This document shows, in pieces, positions 10,564 to 18,778 of a stretch of DNA of 64,000 nt. Source of the DNA: Paenibacillus sp. (GTDB lineage: Bacteria > Bacillota > Bacilli > Paenibacillales > YIM-B00363); contig NZ_JAPSKE010000001.1 of the NCBI RefSeq assembly GCF_031177825.1, positions 372,001 to 436,000 on the forward strand. The letters are read 5' to 3'. The notes below the pieces were generated by a model. That model made no database searches, was not told where the DNA came from, and saw only the letters and a list, made by a program, of their open reading frames with translations. The stretch's first letter is position 1; every line of letters starts with the position of its first letter. The position numbers and the translations under genes are program-made.

Positions 10564-11028
10564 TCAGTCTTCGTTCGAATCCAATTCGCGGAGCAGCCGC
10601 TCCACGTCTTGCGGGTCGTACGAGCCTTGGCGCTTAAATTCCAGGAGCGTCCTCCGGATGCGTTCCGCCTCTCGCTCCCCCTCGTCCGCCTCCAGCGTCG
10701 GCGCGGGGTCGAACCAGACGTACTGATCGTTCGGTCCGTTGCGCAAGTACGCCCGCCGCCACGCCTCCGGATACCGATATGCGGCTCCGTTGAACATAAG
10801 ATCCAGCACTTCGTCCGTCTCGAGCGGCATGAGCTGATGGTACGCGGATTCGGCGCCGCCGGCCGCGACGTCCCGGTGTATGTATCGATAATGCAAATAA
10901 TGTTCTCCGGTTTCCTCGTCCTTCACGATTCCGTATCGTTCCGTCTCGGAAGCCTCCAGCTCGCGAACCTCTTCGATGCGCCGTTCGAGCCATTCGCCAG
11001 GCACGGCCTGCATCTCTCGCAAGGACAT
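10564..11028 (-). CDS. Uncharacterised 154-residue cytosolic protein
   Basis: I do not recognise this family. The protein is acidic and charged, with no signal peptide or membrane segment. The middle contains an aromatic-rich stretch (HYLHYRYIHRDV, then AAYRYPEAWRRAYL), and the C-terminal third is a likely helix ending LLRELDSNED. I start at 11028 after AAAGGCGGG; the frame is open to 11076 but that part has no ribosome site. It is 21 nt upstream of the M42 peptidase, so the order 154-aa protein, M42, PurT looks like one operon. Confidence 0.75.
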   Translation of the reverse strand: MSLREMQAVPGEWLERRIEEVRELEASETERYGIVKDEETGEHYLHYRYIHRDVAAGGAESAYHQLMPLETDEVLDLMFNGAAYRYPEAWRRAYLRNGPNDQYVWFDPAPTLEADEGEREAERIRRTLLEFKRQGSYDPQDVERLLRELDSNED

Positions 11029-11096
11029 GGAAATCCCGCCTTTCGCGAAATTTTTTTTCCGAAATCCGTTCCTCATTATACCACGCCCGCGCGGAC

Positions 11097-11124
11097 AAAA
11101 GAAAAAGAAGGCGCGTCGCCGCCT
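11097..11124 (-). terminator. Terminator at the end of the ABC-MATE operon
   Basis: AGGCG and CGCCT form a 5-bp stem with a 6-nt loop, followed on the minus strand by TCTTTTTCTTTTG. The stem is short, but it lies between the MATE gene and the next gene, where a terminator is expected. Confidence 0.5.
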
Positions 11125-11181
11125 CCGACGAAGCTGTTGCCGAATTCTAACATCGTTAAACTGCGAATCGTGAGCTTTTCG

Positions 11182-12543
11182 TCAAGAATACCTGCTAAGG
11201 CGGCAACTATCGACCAGCGCTCCCTTCAGTCCGCTCGTATATCTCCAAAGCATTATGGAGCGAGTCAAACTAAACGCGATATAAGCAAGCCAAAGACCAT
11301 GATTGCCGATCCGATCCCCGATACAGTAAAGGATAACGACAAAAACGGCCATGGAAATGATCATGGAATTGCGAATCGGCGCCGTTTCCGTTGCCCCGTT
11401 AAAAATACCGTTCAGCATTAACCCGCCGAACACGGCCAGCGGGAAAAGAAGAAGCCACATTGAATATTGAACGGCAAGCGCTTGGACTTCCTGCGACGCG
11501 GTGAACAGCGAGATGATAAAACGGCCGAACGCCGATAAGCCCGCCGTCAACAACACGGCCGTGACGAAGGACCAAAACATTCCCGTCTTGATCGTTTGCT
11601 GCAGCAACGCGCCGTTCTTTTCCCCGAAAGCCCTCCCGGCCCAGATGCTCCCTGCATTTGCCAAGCCGTCGAAAATGTAAGAAACAATAAGGGCGATTTG
11701 CATAAGAATCGCGTTAGCGGCAAGAATTGCATCGCCTCTCCCGGCTCCCGCCGCGGTGAATAACACCATTACGGCAAGCAGACAGAAGGTTCTTATAAAC
11801 AAATCCCGGTTCACCTTCAGCATGTGTACGAATGAATCCGCACGGAAGAACGTTTGCCACTCTTTATCCATACGGTTTACTTTCGAGCAGACGAATAAAG
11901 CGCCTGCTGCGAATCCAACAGCTTCCGAAGTCAGCGTCGCCCACGCCACGCCTTGTACTTTCATCCCAAGACCGAATACGAAGAGCAAATTTAATATGAT
12001 ATTCAAACCGTTGAGAATAAGCTGCAGCCATAATGCCATCCTGACTTCGGAGCGTCCGATTAACCATCCGTATACCGCATAATTGGCGAGCGCAAGCGGG
12101 GCTCCCCAAATTCGGATCGAATAATACTGATCGACCAAAGCCGCGACGCGATGAGATGGACCCACAATAGCGAGGGCCGCTTGTAAAATAGGACTTTGCA
12201 ATAATATACATGCGAAACCGAAACCGAGACCTAGGAAAAAAGGGCGGTAGAACGCCATAACCAATTCATTGGCGTCTCCCGCCCCCTCCGCTTGCGCGGT
12301 AAAACCGGAGGTGCTCACGCGAAGAAATCCAAGCAGCCAATACAAGTAATTAAATATAAGGGAGCCGACGGCGACGGAGCCGATATATACGGGGTCGCCA
12401 AGGTGCCCGACGACCGCAGTGTCCACCGCCCCTAACAATGGCGTGGATAAAGCGGATAGTACAAGCGGGAGCGACAGCAGCAAGTATGTCTTATGCGTAT
12501 ATTTCGACGCATCGTAGGTAGGCGGCGACGCTTGTACCTTCAT
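11182..12543 (-). CDS. MATE/DinF-family efflux transporter
   Basis: A 453-residue, twelve-helix antiporter of the multidrug and toxin extrusion family. The N-terminal half holds LSLPLVLSALSTPLLGAVDTAVVGHLG, quoted here as the typical helix 1 start (LSLPLVLSAL) and the DTAVVGHLG motif; the centre is rich in helix-breaking glycines (LNGLNIILNLLFVFG). It is the last gene of the Zur-headed operon, 32 nt after the second ATPase, with GGAAAGGAAC before the ATG. In a metallophore locus an exporter in this position would secrete the chelator, as the MFS protein CntE does in staphylococci. Drug or other metabolite export cannot be excluded. Base composition is more AT-rich than the flanks. Confidence 0.9.
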   Translation of the reverse strand: MKVQASPPTYDASKYTHKTYLLLSLPLVLSALSTPLLGAVDTAVVGHLGDPVYIGSVAVGSLIFNYLYWLLGFLRVSTSGFTAQAEGAGDANELVMAFYRPFFLGLGFGFACILLQSPILQAALAIVGPSHRVAALVDQYYSIRIWGAPLALANYAVYGWLIGRSEVRMALWLQLILNGLNIILNLLFVFGLGMKVQGVAWATLTSEAVGFAAGALFVCSKVNRMDKEWQTFFRADSFVHMLKVNRDLFIRTFCLLAVMVLFTAAGAGRGDAILAANAILMQIALIVSYIFDGLANAGSIWAGRAFGEKNGALLQQTIKTGMFWSFVTAVLLTAGLSAFGRFIISLFTASQEVQALAVQYSMWLLLFPLAVFGGLMLNGIFNGATETAPIRNSMIISMAVFVVILYCIGDRIGNHGLWLAYIAFSLTRSIMLWRYTSGLKGALVDSCRLSRYS

Positions 12544-12575
12544 AAGTTCCTTTCCTCTCCGTGCATGTTGCGTCC

Positions 12576-13340
12576 CTATCGAAAATAGGATATCAACTCT
12601 TTTGTATAAGGATGGCGATCCTCTGCGAATATTTGATTGCAGTTGAACAGATCGACAAGTTTTCCCTCTTTCATTACCATCACCCGTTGGCTCATTTGAT
12701 TCACGGCGGCAAGGTCATGGGAAATAAACAAATAAGAGAGCGCTAGCGTTTTACGAAGTTCCGTCAATAGATTCAAAATGGCTCCTTGCGAAATCACGTC
12801 CAAACTTGCGGTCGGCTCGTCTAGAACAATTAACTTAGGCTCGATGCTGACCGCACGAGCAATCGTAACGCGCTGTCTTTGGCCCCCGCTCAACTCATGC
12901 GGATAACGATCGGCCAACTCCGACGGCAGCTCGACCGCTTCAAGCAACTGCTTTACATAGGCGTCCTTAGAGGTGTAAGAAAAGTGAGCGAGCTTTACAT
13001 CTTTTTCATACTGAGCATATGGATCAACGAGAGAATCTTTTACTTTTACCTTGGGATTCAGAGCGGCCGTCGCATTTTGGAACACGATCTGAACCTTTCT
13101 CCGGTGAGGATACAACTGCTTCTCGCGAAGTTGTTCGATCGCTTGATCTTCTAACAGGATCGTTCCGCTGTCGATATTCTCGATTCGTAACAGGCACCGA
13201 GCCAGTGTGCTTTTTCCGCAGCCGCTTTCCCCGACAAGCCCAAGACATTCCCCATAATTCACTTCAAAGGAGACATCGTGAACCGCGAGCTTTCCTGACC
13301 TATATGATTTTGTCAAATGCTTAACCGTAAGCAGACTCAT
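12576..13340 (-). CDS. Peptide/opine ABC importer ATPase (DppF/NikE/CntF type)
   Basis: A 254-residue ATPase subunit. It has Walker A GESGCGKST near residue 37, Q-loop IVFQNA, signature LSGGQRQRV near 149 and Walker B LIVLDEPTASLD with a following ISHDL switch histidine. It lacks the extended C-terminal OppF/DppF domain and its iron-sulfur cysteines, so it is closer to Nik/Cnt ATPases in length. A GAGGAGA ribosome site precedes the ATG; 16 nt separate it from the other ATPase gene. It drives import together with the ATPase at 13357-14136. Confidence 0.9.
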   Translation of the reverse strand: MSLLTVKHLTKSYRSGKLAVHDVSFEVNYGECLGLVGESGCGKSTLARCLLRIENIDSGTILLEDQAIEQLREKQLYPHRRKVQIVFQNATAALNPKVKVKDSLVDPYAQYEKDVKLAHFSYTSKDAYVKQLLEAVELPSELADRYPHELSGGQRQRVTIARAVSIEPKLIVLDEPTASLDVISQGAILNLLTELRKTLALSYLFISHDLAAVNQMSQRVMVMKEGKLVDLFNCNQIFAEDRHPYTKELISYFR

Positions 13341-13356
13341 GCGTTTTCTCCTCGCT

Positions 13357-14136
13357 TCATCCGGATGGGAGGGAATGCCCCAGCGTAGGCGCAGCTTGGA
13401 TCAACTGCTTCGTATATTCGTGTTGGGGATGGTCCAGGATTCGATGCTTCCCTCCGGACTCCACGATCTTCCCTTCCTTCATGACCGCGATCCGACTCGC
13501 ATAACGTTTCACATGACGCCAATCATGCGTAATGAACAGAATCGAACAGCCGGTCTCCCTTTGACGTTCGGCCAGTAATTCTAATATCTTGTGCCCTGAT
13601 ACGCTATCAAGCGCGGTCGTGATTTCGTCCGCGACGACCAAATTTGGCGTTAGCAGCAGCGCTAATGCGATGGAAACCCGCTGAAGCTGTCCCCCGCTCA
13701 ACTGGAACGGGTACCGATGATACAGCGATTCCTCTAACCCGACAGAGTGAAGTGCGCGAACGGCATTGTATTTCCGCGTATTCGAGCCGGCAACGCGATG
13801 TGCCTTTTGATATTCATCAAAGTGTTGACCCACGGTTCGAAACGGCGTGAAAGAACCTTGATAATCTTGAAATATATAACTCAACCTTTGCCCTCGGACG
13901 GCCCGTATCTGTTTTTTGGACATGGACAGGATATCTTCTTCGTCGAAGAGAATTTTCCCCTCCACCTGTATATTCGAGGGAAGCAATCGTCCAACGGCTT
14001 GAGAGAGCATCGTTTTCCCGCTTCCGCTTTGCCCGACGAGCGCCACCCACTCCCCTTGATGAACGGAGATGGAGACCTGATCCACGATGGTATTGCTTCC
14101 GCTTCGAATCGATAACTGCTCGATCGATAGGTTCAT
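13357..14136 (-). CDS. Peptide/opine ABC importer ATPase (DppD/NikD/CntD type)
   Basis: A 259-residue ATPase subunit with Walker A GQSGSGKTM near residue 37, Q-loop YIFQDYQGSF, signature LSGGQLQRVS and Walker B NLVVADEITTALD. The Walker B ends in DE followed by I-T-T-A rather than P-T-S-S, a variation seen in NikD-like subunits. The start at 14136 overlaps the stop of the permease by 4 nt (ATGA) and has GAAGGAGGCGGG upstream. The frame is open to 14292 but that portion is inside the permease gene and unrelated to the family. Confidence 0.9.
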   Translation of the reverse strand: MNLSIEQLSIRSGSNTIVDQVSISVHQGEWVALVGQSGSGKTMLSQAVGRLLPSNIQVEGKILFDEEDILSMSKKQIRAVRGQRLSYIFQDYQGSFTPFRTVGQHFDEYQKAHRVAGSNTRKYNAVRALHSVGLEESLYHRYPFQLSGGQLQRVSIALALLLTPNLVVADEITTALDSVSGHKILELLAERQRETGCSILFITHDWRHVKRYASRIAVMKEGKIVESGGKHRILDHPQHEYTKQLIQAAPTLGHSLPSG

Positions 14137-14981
14137 GATCCCGCCTCCTTCTTGACATCGAAACGATCGCGCAAATAATCGCCTAGCATATTTGCCAGTA
14201 ACACCGCGATCGCGATCGCCGCACCCGGATATAACATGAGCTCGGGCATGGATTGGAAGTAGGGGCGCGAGTCGTTGAGCATGGCCCCCCATTCGGGCAC
14301 CGGAGGTTGCGCGCCTAGACCGATATAGGAATAGGTGGAAATGAGCAAAATGATTTTCCCGAGATCAAGGCTTGCGAGAACGAGAACATGCCCCGCAAGA
14401 TGCGGAAGTAAATGCTTACGCATGATTGTAAAGGATGAAAGTCCGTTCGTACGAGCAATGATTACATAATCTTTCCGGGCTTCCGTCAGTACCGTACTAC
14501 GGACCAACCTTGCGTAATTTACCCATTTTACGAAGACGATCGCTAGCACCAAGTTTCCGATTCCAGGCCCAAGCAAACCGCTTATTATGATCGCCGCAAT
14601 CATATCCGGAAAAGATAAAAACCCGTCCGCGACGCGCATAAACACCTTATCCAGCCATCCGCCTCGGTATCCGGACGCAACTCCAATCGGAATGCCGACT
14701 GCGAGCGCGATGGTTAATGCTAGGACGCTGTATCCGATCGTCTGCTGGCCGCCTGTCAACAGTCTGGTTAACACATCGCGACCGAGATGGTCCGTTCCGA
14801 GAGGGTGCTGGAAGCTCCACCCTTGAAGGCGTCCGCCGAGATTCGTTACTGTGGGATCGTGATGCAAAACCAAGAAGGTATATAAGGAGACCGCGCAGAA
14901 TAGGAACGCGAAAAGCAGCACAATAGCGGCTTGCGCCCTGCGTTTATCCTTGTTCGACAATCGGAAAGGCAAGTCGCTCAT
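14133..14981 (-). CDS. ABC importer permease (DppC/NikC/CntC type)
   Basis: A 282-residue permease with an N-terminal helix followed by five more. The family hallmarks are HPLGTDHLGRDVLTRLL near residue 60, and the EAA loop ARTNGLSSFTIMRKHLLPH, which contacts the ATPases. It starts at 14981, overlapping the previous permease stop by 4 nt (ATGA). It partners the permease at 14978-15925 to form the membrane channel. Confidence 0.9.
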   Translation of the reverse strand: MSDLPFRLSNKDKRRAQAAIVLLFAFLFCAVSLYTFLVLHHDPTVTNLGGRLQGWSFQHPLGTDHLGRDVLTRLLTGGQQTIGYSVLALTIALAVGIPIGVASGYRGGWLDKVFMRVADGFLSFPDMIAAIIISGLLGPGIGNLVLAIVFVKWVNYARLVRSTVLTEARKDYVIIARTNGLSSFTIMRKHLLPHLAGHVLVLASLDLGKIILLISTYSYIGLGAQPPVPEWGAMLNDSRPYFQSMPELMLYPGAAIAIAVLLANMLGDYLRDRFDVKKEAGS

Positions 14982-15925
14982 TTCGCGGCCTCCCTTTCTT
15001 TCAGCCTCGACTCGGGATTCAAATAACGATTCGTCAAATCAACGGTCGAATTTACAACAAAAACGATGATCGCCATGACGAATATATATCCTTGGATTAA
15101 CGGATAATCGCGTTGACGTATCGCATCCACCACGAGCTTTCCGATCCCGGGGTAGGCAAACAAAACTTCGATTACGACCACACCGGCAATCAAGCTTCCC
15201 AGGCTCACGCCGAATACCGTAACCACGGGCGGCAGGCTCTGGCGAAAGGCATGCGCAAAGAATACTCTTCGTTCCGACAGCCCTCGGGCCCTCGCCGTGC
15301 GAATAAATTCCTGGCTAAGCGCATCGAGTAAGCTGGAGCGAAGCAATCGAACGTAGACGCTCGATATGGCAAGCCCAAGCGTTACAGACGGCAGGATCAG
15401 GGAAACAAAACCGTCTCTTCCCATGGTAGGAAACCAGTTGAACCGCACCCCGAAAATATCGATAAGGATAAGACCAAGCCAAAAGCTCGGTACGGCGGCT
15501 CCGATAACCGAGACTCCCCTGCCCAGACGGTCGATCCAGCTGTTCCGGTATAGCGCGGATAATGATCCTAACGGAATGGAAATCACCAGCATCACGAACA
15601 CCGCGCCGGCCGTAATTTCGAGAGTCGCGGGAAGTCCGATGAGAATCATGTCCATAACGGGTTGGCCGGTTACGTAAGACTGACCGAAATCAAGCTGTAG
15701 AAAACGCAGAACCCATTGCCCGTATTGGACAAGCAACGGCTTGTTAAACCCCATCTCTTCTCTTACCGCTTCAACCTGCTCCCGACTGACCGATAGTTCA
15801 TCCACGTTTAGAATCGTCAGCACAGGATCGCCGGGCGCAAGCCGGACAAACAGAAAACTAACGAACGTAATCAATACCGTAAAGATCGAAACTTCCAAAA
15901 GTTTCCGAGCAATGATACGAAGCAT
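14978..15925 (-). CDS. ABC importer permease (DppB/NikB/CntB type)
   Basis: A 315-residue permease with six predicted helices. Signatures are the N-terminal LFVRLAPGDP, the LDFGQSYVTGQPV loop and the EAA loop ARARGLSERRVFFAHAFRQ. The ATG at 15925 shares one base with the TAA of the binding protein (TAATG), so the operon is tightly coupled. The frame is open to 15982 inside the preceding gene, but the family N-terminus is at 15925. Confidence 0.9.
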   Translation of the reverse strand: MLRIIARKLLEVSIFTVLITFVSFLFVRLAPGDPVLTILNVDELSVSREQVEAVREEMGFNKPLLVQYGQWVLRFLQLDFGQSYVTGQPVMDMILIGLPATLEITAGAVFVMLVISIPLGSLSALYRNSWIDRLGRGVSVIGAAVPSFWLGLILIDIFGVRFNWFPTMGRDGFVSLILPSVTLGLAISSVYVRLLRSSLLDALSQEFIRTARARGLSERRVFFAHAFRQSLPPVVTVFGVSLGSLIAGVVVIEVLFAYPGIGKLVVDAIRQRDYPLIQGYIFVMAIIVFVVNSTVDLTNRYLNPESRLKEREAAK

Positions 15926-17448
15926 TATTTCACGTCCAAAAGATTTGATATCATGTAATACTCGCTCCGCGTCGTTACCCAATTGATCACCTTATTTTCG
16001 TTATAAGCAACGATCGTGGAGGGGTGCAGTACAAAAGAATTCAAGACATTTGCATAGACATAATCGGCCGCTTGCTCCGCAAGGGCAGCTCGCGCTTCGG
16101 GATTGACCGTTTGATTCAGCTCGTCAATGATCGAGGTAAGTTCGGGTTCGGCGGCGCCGCTAAAGTTAAGCGCACCGGTCGGATGGTACGTAGCATTCAG
16201 GTAATATCCGGCATCCCCCCGCGGAGCGGTCAAATTACTATAAGTAGCCAGATCCCAGTCGCGATTCGACGCCATGTATTCCTCGGGGGTATCGATTTGC
16301 CGAATCGTTACGTCGATCCCGATTTGTTTGGCATCGGACTGGAACACCTGAGCGATCAACGGCAAGTCGGCTCTTGCCGGATAGGTCAGCAAGGTAAACG
16401 CGAGAGGCTGACCGTCCTTTTGCATAATCCCGTCTTTCAGCCGATAACCGGCTTCTTCCAAATACTTCATCGCCGCCTCGCTGCCCGAGTCGCGCCTCCC
16501 TTCATACGATGGGGCGAAAGGCAGGGATGGAAGGAACGGTCCTACAGCGGGCTCCCCGTATCCGAGCAGAATCGCATCGACGATTTCCTCGCGATCGATT
16601 AAGGCATCCACCGCGCGTCTTACGTTGACGTCCTGCAAGCTTGCGCGCTGCAGGTTCATGGTCATTTGATGTACGCGGAACGTTGCGGTAGATTCTACTT
16701 TCATTCCGTCCCTTTCTTTTAACGTATCCAATGTCGCCACTTCCGGACGGTATACAATGTCGACCTGACCCGCCTGCAAGGCGAGCGTACGGGCATTGGA
16801 ATCTTCATTGAAAGAGAAGGTGACGGAATCGAGGTTCGACGCCCCGTCCCAATAATCGTCGTAACGTTCAAGCTCGAGTTTACTCCCTGGCGTAAAGGAC
16901 TTCAGCTGAAAAGGCCCCGTACCGACAGGTTTATTAATAATGTCGCCTTCGCTTACATCGATGATCGAAACATTGGGATTCACAAGCTCGGAAACAAACT
17001 CCGGAAACGGTACTTTGGTCGTGATCCGCAATGTATATTGTCCTTCGACCTCGATCGTATCGACTTTCAAGGCATTCTGGATCGCGATGCTTTCTTGAAG
17101 CGCCCGTTCCAATGAAGCCTTAACCGATTCGGCATCCATTTCCTTTCCGTTATGGAACGTAACCCCTTCGCGAAGCGTTATGGTCCAATGCCGACCATCC
17201 TCGCCTTTCCAGCTCTCCGCCAACCAAGGCGCTACAGTTAAATTCTCTTCATCTAGCCGGACTAGCGTTTCAGTTATTCCCGCTCTTAAAGGAACATAAC
17301 TGGTATCTACGTGAGGGTCGAGGGATTTCGTAGAGAAATTATATAGAAAATGAATGTTTTTTCCATCCCCTCGATCACTCGAGGATTGTGCGCAAGCCGT
17401 TAACACAGTGAACCAGACCAGAACCAAGATCATGCCTACCTTTTTCAT
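15925..17448 (-). CDS. Substrate-binding lipoprotein of the NikA/CntA/DppA cluster
   Basis: A 507-residue extracellular solute-binding protein (family 5). It opens with a lipoprotein signal, VWFTVLTACAQ, with the lipid cysteine at position 19, so it is anchored outside the membrane. Family stretches are RAGITETLVRL, LAESWKGEDGRHWTITLREGV, NKPVGTGPFQL and RRAVDALIDREEI. It is first in the operon, directly behind two Zur operators, which points to a zinc complex (opine-type metallophore) as ligand rather than a peptide; this is inference from the operators. Nickel or dipeptide binding remains possible. Confidence 0.88.
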   Translation of the reverse strand: MKKVGMILVLVWFTVLTACAQSSSDRGDGKNIHFLYNFSTKSLDPHVDTSYVPLRAGITETLVRLDEENLTVAPWLAESWKGEDGRHWTITLREGVTFHNGKEMDAESVKASLERALQESIAIQNALKVDTIEVEGQYTLRITTKVPFPEFVSELVNPNVSIIDVSEGDIINKPVGTGPFQLKSFTPGSKLELERYDDYWDGASNLDSVTFSFNEDSNARTLALQAGQVDIVYRPEVATLDTLKERDGMKVESTATFRVHQMTMNLQRASLQDVNVRRAVDALIDREEIVDAILLGYGEPAVGPFLPSLPFAPSYEGRRDSGSEAAMKYLEEAGYRLKDGIMQKDGQPLAFTLLTYPARADLPLIAQVFQSDAKQIGIDVTIRQIDTPEEYMASNRDWDLATYSNLTAPRGDAGYYLNATYHPTGALNFSGAAEPELTSIIDELNQTVNPEARAALAEQAADYVYANVLNSFVLHPSTIVAYNENKVINWVTTRSEYYMISNLLDVK

Positions 17449-17461
17449 AAACGACCTCTTT

Positions 17462-17476
17462 TCGTAATCATTACGC
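17462..17476. promoter_or_regulatory. Zur operator 1 (one mismatch)
   Basis: TCGTAATCATTACGC matches the Bacillus subtilis Zur box TCGTAATNATTACGA at 13 of 14 defined positions. It lies in the leader, 14 nt before the binding-protein ATG; its centre is 26 bp from that of the perfect site, about two and a half helical turns. Confidence 0.8.
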
Positions 17477-17487
17477 TTTAGATCTTA

Positions 17488-17502
17488 TCGTAATTATTAC
17501 GA
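17488..17502. promoter_or_regulatory. Zur operator 2 (perfect)
   Basis: TCGTAATTATTACGA is an exact match to the B. subtilis 7-1-7 Zur consensus; with its flanks the palindrome is 8-1-8. It begins at the last base of the -10 hexamer and so covers the transcription start, where a bound repressor would block initiation when zinc is plentiful. Confidence 0.9.
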
Positions 17503-17529
17503 TTATACAAGTGCCTCCCACGAGTGTAA
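17502..17529 (-). promoter_or_regulatory. Promoter of the ABC-MATE operon
   Basis: A perfect TATAAT at 17507-17502 on the minus strand with a weak -35 (TTACAC, 17529-17524) at a 16-nt spacing. The -10 abuts the perfect Zur box. A weak -35 with a strong -10 is usual for repressor-controlled promoters. Confidence 0.65.
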
Positions 17530-17594
17530 CGAATGTCGTGCCGATTCGTCTTCGCCTGCCGTCGGGAAATCGAAATATCGTTACGAAAACGAAG

Positions 17595-17622
17595 AAAAAC
17601 CGACGGCGGACCGTCGGTTTTT
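17595..17622 (-). terminator. Terminator after the foldase gene
   Basis: A 12-bp stem (AAAAACCGACGG with its complement) and 4-nt loop, ending in a T run on the minus strand, 10 nt after the stop codon. The A/T ends make it usable from either side. Confidence 0.85.
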
Positions 17623-17632
17623 CCAATCCTGC

Positions 17633-18607
17633 TTAGGAAGCGGCTGTCTCTTCCGTCGCGAGGGAGTTTTCGATTTTCGCCGCGGAGCGCAGCTCTTCGA
17701 CATACGTCGTCGTTCGTTCGGTAAGCTTCTGTTGGAATACCGTCTCGCGGATTTCCTCTTTCTTCTCGTCGAACGTCGCCGTCGTCGCCGCCTTCTTATC
17801 CGTCACCTTAATGATGTGGAAGCCGAATTGGGATTCGACCACGTCGCTGACCGCGCCGATCTCGAGCGCGAACGCCGCTTCTTCGAACGGAGCGACCATC
17901 TGCCCTTTGCCGAAGAAGTCGAGATCGCCGCCTTGCGCCGCGCTGCCGTCCTTCGAATGCTCCTTCGCGAGCTCCGCGAAGTCCGCGCCGCCCTTGATCT
18001 GCTCGAGCAGCGCTTCCGCTTCTTCCTTCGTCTCGACCAGGATGTGCGACGCGCGCACTTGCTCCGGCGTCTCGTATTGCGACTTGTTCTCGTCGTAGTA
18101 CGTCTGAAGCTCTTCGTCCGTCACTTCGATCTGCGGCTCTACGAGCTTCGTCAGCTGCACCTGCGGGCGGATTTGCTCCTTCAGCGTGTCGAGCGTGAAA
18201 CCGGCGGATTCGAGCTGCTGATTGAACGTCGCTTCGTCCGGGAAGTTCGCTTTTATTTTATCGAGCTCCGCATTGATGTCCGCATCGGACACTTCGATCT
18301 TCTGCTTCGCCGCTTCGCGGTTAATGAGCCGCTCGAGGATCAGCTGGTCGACCGCTTGCGGCCCCACTTGCTTCAGCATCGTCTGGTACAGCTCGTTCGC
18401 CGTGATTTTCTCGTCGTCGACCGTCGCGACCGCTTCCTCGCCGACATTGCCCGTCGCGACGTTCGATTGGTTCGCCTGTACGATCGCGTACGCGCCGAAG
18501 CCGATCGCGGTCGCCGCGAACAATACCCATGGCAGAATGATCTTCCCTTTGCCCCCTGCCGTTCCGCCGTTGCCTTGGCCGGATACGGGCTTCTGATTGT
18601 CTGACAT
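17633..18607 (-). CDS. Membrane-anchored parvulin foldase (PrsA/SurA type)
   Basis: A 324-residue peptidyl-prolyl isomerase that should help fold secreted proteins outside the membrane. After a glycine-rich cytosolic start there is one membrane helix (about residues 24-44), then a SurA-N-like helical region, and a rotamase domain near residues 185-275 with VRASHILVETKEEAEAL, DGSAAQGGDLDFFGKGQMV and SQFGFHIIKVTDK. PrsA of Bacillus is a lipoprotein; here there is no lipobox cysteine, so the anchor is a transmembrane helix. GGAGG lies 8 nt before the ATG. A monocistronic unit with its own terminator. Confidence 0.9.
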   Translation of the reverse strand: MSDNQKPVSGQGNGGTAGGKGKIILPWVLFAATAIGFGAYAIVQANQSNVATGNVGEEAVATVDDEKITANELYQTMLKQVGPQAVDQLILERLINREAAKQKIEVSDADINAELDKIKANFPDEATFNQQLESAGFTLDTLKEQIRPQVQLTKLVEPQIEVTDEELQTYYDENKSQYETPEQVRASHILVETKEEAEALLEQIKGGADFAELAKEHSKDGSAAQGGDLDFFGKGQMVAPFEEAAFALEIGAVSDVVESQFGFHIIKVTDKKAATTATFDEKKEEIRETVFQQKLTERTTTYVEELRSAAKIENSLATEETAAS

Positions 18608-18689
18608 CGTTCATCCTCCTATTGTTCATTCCCATTCTCCATCGTGCCACAATCGGGAACGTTTGTCCAATGCTAGCTCCCCGGCTCCC

Positions 18690-18725
18690 GGCGGATCGGA
18701 AATCCGCCCCGCAATATGCTATAAT
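18690..18725 (+). promoter_or_regulatory. Extended -10 promoter of the M20 peptidase gene, with upstream hairpin
   Basis: TGCTATAAT (18717-18725) is a perfect extended -10 element. No good -35 is visible; that position is occupied by GGCGGAT and ATCCGCC arms (18690-18708), an inverted repeat that could bind a regulator or form a hairpin. Confidence 0.55.
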
Positions 18726-18778
18726 TCCGTAGAAAACGCTTCACGATTCAGACTCGATTGACGAAAGGAATGTTGCAA

